Shown here: positions 23,100 to 31,015 of the stretch, one piece after another
How the letters are laid out: every line of letters begins with the position of its first letter
Numbering within the stretch: the stretch's first letter is position 1
Assembly (NCBI GenBank): GCA_027924585.1
Contig: BSBM01000826.1
Span: forward strand, 8,835,501-8,899,500
Origin: Larix kaempferi
Lineage: Eukaryota; Streptophyta; Pinopsida; Pinales; Pinaceae
Length of the DNA stretch: 64,000 nucleotides
Direction of reading: 5' to 3'
Position numbers and translations under genes: made by a program
The notes under the pieces: generated by a model
Database searches by the model: none
The model's input: only the letters and a program-made list of their open reading frames with translations
What the model was told of the DNA's origin: nothing

Positions 23100-24910
23100 A
23101 AATGTTGTCATAACTCCTCCATTGTTGTTGGTAATTCACCAATATGTTTTTTGACAAAAAATGTTGAGGAAGCTTGAGCACGATGTCTCATTATGATATT
23201 TAGTAAAAAATATATGAAGCGAGGGTGCCTTCGAAATTTGTTATCACGATATCTGAGAAGATGTTTTGCGTACTCATGTAGATGGAAATTTCGCAATCGC
23301 GGTTGTAACCAATCAAACTCTGCTTTAGAGAACAATCCTGGAAATGCCATATCAAATAATCCAACAGTGTTATACTCGTTAATCGGAGATGAGCCAATGC
23401 TAGGAGAGTTAAGCACATCATTAGATTCATCATGTTCATTATTTTCATCGAAATTAGGATTATTTTCCCATACTCTAATAATCTATATCTCTCATGGTGC
23501 ACTTGGAAGCCTTGATGCAAAAGAAGTTGTTTGTAAACCATCTAACATGTCATCAACTTCTTGTATTCCTTCCAACATTGCAAATTCTGTGTCATCGTCA
23601 ATATCAGGAAGAGTAACAGAATTAAGCATATGTGAGATATATGTTGCATTTTCAGGTAACTCTTCTACTGCGTCATAATCAACTCAAACATCTTGATAAT
23701 ATGGATCATTTTGAATCTTATATAATAATGCATCCATAACTCTTTGTTTTCTAACAGTGAAATCATAACTGGATCCATGTCATCCTTTTTTTCGCACAAC
23801 GACCATTAAGTCCAAGTTGTTAATATGTCGTGGCAATGTCTTAGCAACATCTTTAATCTCTTATGGAAAACTAGTGGCGTGTCCTCAATATTTGTATTGT
23901 CCACCCATTGAATGCATCACCTACAAAATTGGACTTGCACGTGTTATCAACATCTCTTCAACTTGTGTGAGATCTTGAAGGACATGCAGTTGACTTCCTG
24001 GATCCATATGGTTCTTAGCCGAGAATCTGTGATTATATCTCTCTCTTAGACATTGCACGCACATTGGACCTGTACTTGTATGACCTACTTATATTCCAAC
24101 ATATGACTCGTGGCAGAAATGACACATTTGCACTTTTGCTAATTAATCAATTCGTTCACGAAAATTGCGATGCATAGTATAGATTTCTTCAGATGGTACC
24201 GATATATTATCATCAATCTCAATCTCCTTATCTGCACGTCAATCTTTGACCATTACACGTTGAGCATCTTCCACACTTGATTCTACGAATATATTGGCTG
24301 AATATTGTCTTTGTCGTTCTGCAAATTTATTTCTTTGGTCTTCCAACTGCTTCAACTTTCTCTCTCGCTACGCTCTTTGTCGATCAACGTTTCATTTTCT
24401 TTGTTCTTCTCGTTCTTCTGTTGTCATTTCGTCCAATTTTCTCTTTCGAAGTTCTTTTTGTCGAATTGCGTTTTGTTTTTCTCATTCTTTTGTTGTCATT
24501 TCTTTAAGTGGTACTGCTATATTATCATTAATCCCAATCGCGTTATATCGTTCTACATTTTGTATTATTTGTTGTTTTGCAACTTGTTTTCTTTGTTCTT
24601 CCAATTGCTTTAACTTTCTTTCTCGATATGCTCTTTGTCGATCAATGTTTCGTTTTCTTTATTCTTCTTGTTATTTTTGTGTCAATTCGTCTAACTTTTT
24701 TTTCCGATATTCTTTTTGTCGATATGTGTTTCATTTTCTTTTCTCTTCTCGTTCTTCAACTGTCATATCCTCCAACTTTATTTTTCAAAGTTTTTTTTGT
24801 TGTTCTGCTTCGCATTTCAAGTCTTCTGCTCGTTCTTTTGATGTCATTTCATTATATTTTTGTTCCTCTTTTGTTTCTCTCATAGCATCTTCCGCATTGA
24901 CATCTTCCAT
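23100..24910 (-). pseudogene. Helitron N-terminal region with RQRAYRERK repeats
   Basis: The 3' part (23541-23108) includes GLFDMAFPGLFSKAEFDWLQ and LLRYRDNKFRRHPRFIYFL, the usual Helitron-like N domain. Further upstream FSAKNHMDPGSQLHVLQDLT follows a CxxC...CxxC zinc-finger-like pair (CHFCHESYVGI, CVQCLRER). From about 24300 to 24910 a highly charged segment repeats RQRAYRERKLKQLEEQR and related blocks with DEMTTEEREEQR. The C/T-rich + strand frames here are mirror images and not genes. Confidence 0.75.
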
Positions 24911-25144
24911 TTCTATTTCAGAATCTAAATAAAAAACAATGCATCGAAGGAATCAATACTACACTAAATCCAATGAAATCTGCACTAAAATAATGCTAGA
25001 CACATAACTCTTTGCAATTAGTAAAAAACGATACACTGAAATCTAGGCAATTTAAAAAAAACATACACTGAAATCTATGCAAGATAAAATTCAATATAGT
25101 ATAAAAATTCAATATAGTTTCAAAAAAATTAGGTGATTTGGGAG

Positions 25145-25207
25145 GATTGAACCTGGGACCTCACACCCATTATCCCCACACACTTACCACTATACCACAT
25201 GTAGTTC
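25145..25207 (-). tRNA. tRNA-like sequence (SINE head or tRNA pseudogene)
   Basis: On the - strand TGGTATAGTGGTAAGTG matches a pol III A box and GTTCAATCC matches the B-box consensus, at tRNA-like spacing. The anticodon arm does not fold cleanly and no CCA-proximal acceptor pairing is convincing, so a tRNA-derived SINE head or pseudogene is likelier than a working tRNA. Confidence 0.4.
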
Positions 25208-25267
25208 TTATTATAAATAGTAAAAAGCTTATATATCAACTTGAATAATATTGCACTTGGCAAAAAA

Positions 25268-25350
25268 TGTGGGAAGGGTGGATCAACAGGATTTGACCCC
25301 GTGACCTACCTATGACCACGACAATGTGTTACCATTGGGATACACCTAGT
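25268..25350 (-). tRNA. Second, more degraded tRNA-like sequence
   Basis: The - strand reads AGGTGTATCCCAATGGTAAC then GGGGTCAAATCC, resembling A and B boxes with mismatches. Its orientation is the same as the element at 25145-25207. Confidence 0.28.
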
Positions 25351-25696
25351 TGTTTAGGAGTTTAACTATATGATATATTTATATCTTTGAATTGAGAGTT
25401 TTAAGATCCATTTAAAATTTAATTTGAATTTATATTTATATTTAATAACGATCAATATTTTAAAATTACGATTTGATCTAAGTTCCTATAATACATGGTA
25501 AAGAACTTATATATATACATGTGACCTACCTACATTTAATATAGATATTAAATTAAATTTATATTTAATATTTATTTTTGAATTTATATTTAAAATTAAA
25601 AAAATTAAAATATAATTTTAAATATAAACCATATTTTAAATTGATTTTAATTTAATAATCCATATATTTAAATTGAATTTAATCCACGCTATTTTT

Positions 25697-26098
25697 TTGA
25701 ATTTCAGTGGATATAATTTAATATTTTAAATTATTTTATACTAAAATTTAATATTATATTGTATGGCATTTGCAGGTGCAGGTGGCGGCGGGAGGGGAGG
25801 AGTGGAGGGAGGGAAGGGTTGCGCAGTGGGGAGGATGTGATGTAGTGGGGAGGGCGCGATGCAGGTGGCAGTGGGAGGGTAGGAGGGGAGGGAGGGGAGG
25901 GTTGCGCAATGGGGAGGAGGTGCAGTGTGAGGAGGGTTGTGCAGTGGGGAGGACACGGTGCAGTGGGAGGAGGGATGCACAGTGGGAGGATGATGCAGTG
26001 TAGTGGCAGGAGGGATGCGCAGTGGGAGGTGTAGGTGCAGTGGGAGGAGGGTTTTGCAGTGGGGAGGATGCAGTGTAGTGGGGATGCGCAGTGGGAGG
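25697..26098. repeat. G-rich minisatellite segment, copy 1
   Basis: Begins TTGAATTTCAGTGGATATAA, an AT-rich lead-in of about 75 bp, then purine-rich degenerate units such as GCAGTGGGAGGAGGGATGC. The same segment recurs at 26698-27290 after a solo LTR. The open frames on both strands here come from the skewed composition and are not genes. Confidence 0.8.
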
Positions 26099-26689
26099 TG
26101 TTGAGATATTGTAACTTCAAAGAATATTATAATTGTACTTTATTATTCCGGAGATGTTTCATTCCTCCGTAAAGATCTTATTGTATATCCGGAGATGTTT
26201 ATTCCTCCGTCAGAATGTGGTAACTTGGGTTATTAGACTTCCCTAGTGGAGGTCGGCCCTTTATGTGTTATGTGGGTCAAAGGGTTATTAGACCACCCTA
26301 GAGGGGTCGGCCCAGTCAGTTGTAGTGGGGTATTTAACCCATTGGTTAAATACGAGCCTACGTGTACCTATGTAAAATACATATCAGTGTAGTGTATAAA
26401 TAGAGGAGGTGTGTTCCTCATTTGACACACACACACACTTGAGGATAGCGCACTTGTGGAGGAGAGGTCTGCTATTGTGGAGGAGCTGATCATGTCTCAG
26501 GGTTTCATCTTTGTATATTGCTGGTCATCTATATATTGAGGAAGCTTTGCTGGGTTTTCTACCCCATGAGGGTTTCCCAGGATAAATCTCTGTCTCTTGT
26601 GTTTATGCTGTGCTTGTTGTTTCTTCAGTAATCCTGTATATGCTATTATTGTGAAATGGAATGTAATGCTGCTATTTTCTGTCTTAGCA
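26099..26689 (+). mobile_element. Solo LTR of a Ty1/copia element
   Basis: Starts TGTTGAGATATTGTAAC and parallels the copia-D LTRs: stem-loop motifs CGGAG-ATGTTTCATTC-CTCCG near 26149 and 26190, the duplicated GGGTTATTAGAC...GGTCGGCCC module at 26227 and 26282, TATAAATAGAG at 26395, and a CTTTGCTGGGTTTTC...GGATAAATCTCTG end region. No internal copia sequence follows. The right edge is approximate (a CA at 26689), and no clean target duplication is seen. Confidence 0.75.
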
Positions 26690-26697
26690 TATTGAAT

Positions 26698-27290
26698 TTG
26701 AATTTCAGTGGATATAATTTAATATTTTAAATTATTTTATACTAAATTTTAATATTATATTGTATGGCATTTGCAGGTGCAGGTGGCGGCGGGAGGGGAG
26801 GAGTGGAGGGAGGGAAGGGTTGCGCAGTGGGGAGGATGTGATGTAGTGGGGAGGGCGCGATGCAGGTGGCAGTGGGAGGGGAGGAGGGGAGGGAGGGGAG
26901 GGTTGCGCAATGGGGAGGAGGTGCAGTGTGAGGAGGGCTGTGCAGTGGGGAGGACACGGTGCAGTGGGAGGAGGGATGCACAGTGGGAGGATGATGCAGT
27001 GTAGTGGCAGGAGGGATGCGCAGTGGGAGGAGGGTTTTGCAGTGGGGAGGATGCAGTGTAGTGGGGATGCGCAGTGGGGAGGATGCAGTGTAGTGGGGAT
27101 GCGCAGTGGGAGGTGGAGGTGCAGTGGTAGGAGGGTGGGGAGGATGCAGTGTAGTGGGCATGCGCAGTGGGAGGTGGAGGTGCAGTGGTAGGAGGGCTAC
27201 GCATTGGGGAGGACATAGTGTAGTGGGAGGAGGGCTGCTTAGTGGGAGGAGGACGCGGTGTAGTGGGTGTAGGGATGCAAAGCTCGAGCT
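26698..27290. repeat. G-rich minisatellite segment, copy 2
   Basis: Near-identical to 25697-26098 for its first about 350 bp, then extended by extra units (GGGGAGGATGCAGTGTAGTG repeated several times to about 27250). 26874-26902 has successive GGG/GGGG runs separated by one to four bases. Confidence 0.8.
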
Positions 27291-27507
27291 GTGAGATTTA
27301 ATAGTAGCAAGATTTACCTGATGAGATTCATTTTCGTCCTCTTCGTTGATTTAATTTTTTTTGTTGTTTTGGTGTATTATGGTGTATTATATAGCAAGTG
27401 TATTTCAAACAAAACGTTATATTATTTATTTAATTATTGGTCGACAATTTTTTTTATTTCATTTTACTTTTTTTTACATTTTATTAATGGCCGACAATAA
27501 ATCGACA

Positions 27508-27597
27508 AACGTTACATGTAACGTTAGAATATTTCCCTCATAGTATTACTTTTTACATTTTAGCCGATAATAACGACAAATGTTACATGTAACGTTA
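27508..27597. repeat. Two palindromes ACGTTACATGTAACGT about 71 bp apart
   Basis: 27508-27525 reads AACGTTACATGTAACGTT, a perfect 18-bp palindrome. A second copy with one mismatch starts at 27579, and each is preceded by CGACAAA. The surrounding 27300-27980 is AT-rich and shows no gene. Confidence 0.75.
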
Positions 27598-27980
27598 CAA
27601 GATCTCCCTCATACTGAGCTGTAGAGCGCCTCTCGACGCAATAATGCAAATCTCCATGTAAAGACAGATCAATAGACCCTAAATGTCCCTCACTACAAGA
27701 AATGCTTATTAACAATACTAAGAAAGAAAATTTGTAAAGTGAACTTAATCCAAAAAACTTAGTTTACTAAATTTCAACATTAATAAATTAGATTCCAATA
27801 TATAGTCAAATTAGGGTTTTGACTATTTTAGTGAATCTTATACAAGTAAGACATGCAAAAATGACTTGACTGATAGATCATATATGTGGTAACGATGAGG
27901 GTTTTGATATCACACAAATTGAAATCAATGCATCTCAAGAATACTATTATGTCATATTTCCTTTCCCAATGCACAAATTT

Positions 27981-28390
27981 CCAAATTAGAAGTATGTTAG
28001 ATCACAACACAAATCTCCATCTAAAAACTCAAGCGAGGTCTCTTAGTGTAAATGAATTAGATTAGGATTTTAACCATTTCAGAATGGTGATTCTATCTAC
28101 TCTACTAATTGTGGAAACTATTTCCAAATTAGAGGGATGTTAGATCACAACACAAATCTCCATCTAAAGACTCTAGGGACGTCCTTAGTGTAAGTGAATT
28201 AGATTAGGGTTTTAACCATTTAAGGATGGGGGTTCTATCTACTCTACTAATTGTGGAAACTATTTCCAAATTAGAGGGATGTTAGATCACAACACAAATC
28301 TCCATCTAAAGACTCTAGGGACGTTCCTTAGTGTAATTGAATTAGATTAGGGTTTCAACCATTTTCGGATAGGGTTTTTGGCTCCAATGA
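27981..28390. repeat. Tandem array, 142-143-bp unit, about 2.8 copies
   Basis: CCAAATTAGA(AG)..ATGTTAGATCAC begins at 27981, 28124 and 28266. Each unit includes AACACAAATCTCCATCTAAA and GAATTAGATTAGG, and ends CTACTAATTGTGGAAACTA. Truncated versions of the AACACAAATCTCCATCTAAA core also occur near 28455. Confidence 0.85.
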
Positions 28391-28599
28391 TATGTTGGAA
28401 TACCTACATTTCATGTACAAATTTTGACTAGTGAATGATATCATACACAAATGCTAGATTATAACACAAATCTCCATCTAAAGACATAAATCAAAAGTTC
28501 ATATTGTCACTACATAAATCCTACAATTAGGCAAAAGTTGCATTAATCAATTAATTATGAAGTAAAATAGTTATCTATCCAAAAATAATATCTAACTCA

Positions 28600-29790
28600 A
28601 TGTTCTATTATTAACTTGACAACATATAATCCTATTTATTTTCCATTATAATCATTCGTACACCAAATATTCCAATTTGGAATCATGTTGTAAGTGATAA
28701 CACATAAAGTTTCCTACAAATAGGAAAATGTTGCATTACATGCCATGCCTCCATGCTCTCATCTTCAATTTTTACCATGCATTTCTAGCTATAATTTACC
28801 ATGGTTTACATACCCATGAACCATATTAATGCAAGCAATCATAACTTCTAATACATTTGCATTTAGAAAAACCACCAACAATAAATCTATTATCGTTATC
28901 CACTATGGCTAAGGCACGACCAATCTGACACTCACTAGCCACTCGGATGCGAACATTTCCCACCTTAGGCACATTACAATGGAGTTGTCCAAGCCCTTAA
29001 GTACTTTTCATCTCATGCAATACCATGGGAAAATACCATGGGACATCTAAAACCATGGGACCATAAGCCACCGACAATGATAAACCCATTTTTTACTCTT
29101 TTACTAAGTATAGTTTAACCTAACTTATATTTTCCATTATAATAATCCATGCACCAACTATTCATATTTATTATCAAGGTGAGGCTAACTAATACAAGAG
29201 ATTTAGTTGCATTAATTCATTAATTATGAAGTAGACTAGTTATCTACCCAAAACTATTATATAACTCCATTCTTATATTATTGACTTACAATACATAATC
29301 CAATATATTTTCCACATGTTCATAGTGTAGCTGACACGTGTCTTTTTAAAAAATAATAACATATTATAAAAATACTCTTCCTCGGCACTTGGTAGATCCC
29401 CTTTTACAATAGATCTATGTTGGTAATAGTCCACGACCAACTATTCCGATTTGGAATGGTGTTGTAAATTGTAACTGCTAACACATAAATCTTACAAATA
29501 GAAAAAAGTTGCATTTATAAATTGATTGGGAAAGTAAAATAGTTGCAATTTACCCAATTATTCATTAATTTGCAATTATTACAAAACTAATATATCACTC
29601 GTTGTTAATGCAACATACATAATCCAATATATTTTCCATTATAATCCACTAAGTACCAACTATTTGGAATGTGTCATAATGATAACACATAAATCTTACA
29701 AATAGACAAAAGTTGATCCATTGATTAATTATAAAGTAAAATAGTTATTCTTGATATACATGATATAATATATACAATTTTACTTTATAA
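28600..29790. repeat. Diverged AT-rich repeats
   Basis: Blocks such as ATAATCCAATATATTTTCC, ACCAACTATTC, GATAACACATAAATCTTAC and AAGTAAAATAGTTAT recur at irregular spacing near 28630, 29120, 29290, 29440, 29625 and 29690. No gene. The block at about 29136-29310 is nearly identical to 40378-40553. Confidence 0.6.
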
Positions 29791-29796
29791 GGGTAG

Positions 29797-29822
29797 TATA
29801 TATATATATATATATATATATT
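29797..29822. repeat. (TA)n microsatellite
   Basis: A run of TA dinucleotides, positioned near the 3' end of the LINE on the - strand. Confidence 0.9.
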
Positions 29823-30061
29823 CAAGTAGAAAAAATGTACTTTTGTTATTAATAGAATAAAAAAGTACATCACCCATGTGTAATCTCTCATCAAAGGTGT
29901 ATATGAATGACATAGCTATATCAAAATCCTCCCAACCAAAATTCCGAAATTTCAAAATATTTTTTTGAGCACAACAAAAGGTGTTATTCATAAAAATCAT
30001 ATCTACCTCAAAATAATACTATTAGTAGAAAGTAATAACAAAGATGAAATTAATTGATCCA

Positions 30062-30400
30062 TTATGCTTGAACATATTCAAAATAAAAAACGTATATCGA
30101 GCCATTGTCAACCTGAATTCCTTCAAGGCACTCTTCCCATAGGAAAAGACCTTCCTCAGTATTAAGAGGCACTTTAGAAAGAGTGTATGCATCTTTGTTT
30201 TGCTCTCTAAGAATTTGTTTAATGTTTAGATCATGAAAGTGAGCCAAAAGTGTATTTGTCTTGCAACACCATTGTTGAAGAGAGATAAATTGCAGTGGCC
30301 ATATCTTATTTTTCCAATTAACAATAACTAGAATCTTGAAATTCATTTTTGAAATGTGCTTTTGCAACCCTTTTTAATTCCAACTGAGAATGAATAATAT
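30062..30400 (-). pseudogene. LINE ORF2, RT-start stub fused to RNase H
   Basis: From 30400 the - strand reads IIHSQLELKRVAKAHFKNEF, the conserved stretch at the entry of LINE RT. It then jumps at about 30345 into KILVIVNWKNKIWPLQFISL and the LNIKQILREQNKDAYTLSKV segment of a LINE RNase H domain, stopping at 30062. The whole RT catalytic core is absent, so an internal deletion removed it. Confidence 0.7.
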
Positions 30401-31003
30401 TGTTGATGTATTTGTAACTTTGGAATGTATTTCACATATGTATATTGTATTCCTATAGAGATGTTATTATTCCTCTATACGAAAGTGTCGTCATTTATAT
30501 TGTAAGTGTCGTAACTTATACTTGATGGGTTATTAGACCACCTTGATGGGGTCGGCCCTGTATAAGTCATGTGGGTTAAAGGGTTATTAGATTACCCTAT
30601 TAGGGGTTGGCCCTGTCAACATTATTTTAAGTGGGTAAGTTGAGGCCGACCTAGTAAAGGTTATTAGCCAACTCAAGTCAAGTATAAATAGAGTGCAGGA
30701 GGCACTCTATTTGATCATTCTATTTACTCACTCATACACTCATTGGAGAGTGGTGCACTATTGGAGGAGGAGAAGATGATGCTAGGATTATATCTCTTAT
30801 GCTTGGGTTTTGTATCATGGCTCTATCTATCTCTGAGGAAGTTGTGGGGTTTTTCACCTTCTTGGTTTTCCCCGGTGAAGCTCTGTGTCTCTTGTGTGCT
30901 TGCATTATTGTGTCTATGATTGATATACTATAGATATCCTATACATGTTGTTCTCTTAGTTAAGATCCTAGATCAAGTTGAAGTAAATTATGAAAAACTA
31001 ACA
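30401..31003 (+). repeat. copia-D 5' LTR
   Basis: 603 bp, TGTTGATGTATTTG to AACTAACA. It includes a stem-loop at 30454-30479 (TATAGAG/CTCTATA), two copies of GGGTTATTAGAC-type modules at 30527 and 30581, and TATAAATAGAG at 30683. Confidence 0.92.
30683..30690 (+). promoter_or_regulatory. TATA box of copia-D LTR
   Basis: TATAAATA followed by GAGTGCAGG; the 3' LTR has the same at 37079-37086. The solo LTR (26395-26402) and the right-end copia LTR (61660-61667) keep it too. Confidence 0.65.
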
Positions 31004-31015
31004 TGGTATCAGAGC
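31004..31015 (+). other. Primer-binding site, tRNA-iMet
   Basis: TGGTATCAGAGC immediately after the LTR end is the standard plant copia primer site, complementary to the 3' end of initiator tRNA-Met. Confidence 0.9.

Larger units (their letters stand above)
20240..24910 (-). mobile_element. Helitron with decayed Rep-helicase gene
   Basis: A single gene on the - strand, read from an ATG at 24910 to a stop at 20240, carries the parts of a plant Helitron transposase: charged N-terminal region, Helitron-like N domain, HUH Rep domain, and PIF1-type helicase. At least ten stops or frame changes break it. I could not fix the terminal TC and CTRR ends; the true element must extend beyond both coordinates. 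Confidence 0.85.
24911..25766. other. AT-rich intergenic stretch with tRNA-like sequences
   Basis: Apart from the two tRNA-like sequences, this is AT-rich non-coding DNA upstream of the Helitron gene. The Helitron 5' end should lie in it but cannot be placed. Confidence 0.4.

Noticed and set aside
24277-24932. Long + strand frames rich in Phe, Leu, Ser and Cys, looking like membrane proteins
   Set aside because: They are the antisense of the charged N-terminal repeats of the Helitron gene on the - strand; the Helitron frame explains the composition.
25731-27216. Pro/His/Ser-rich - strand frames and Gly-rich + strand frames
   Set aside because: They come from the G-rich minisatellite read in frames without stops; the period and duplication explain them and no domain is present.
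27981-28390. CRISPR-like direct repeats
   Set aside because: Units are contiguous 142-bp tandem copies without unique spacers, in eukaryotic DNA.
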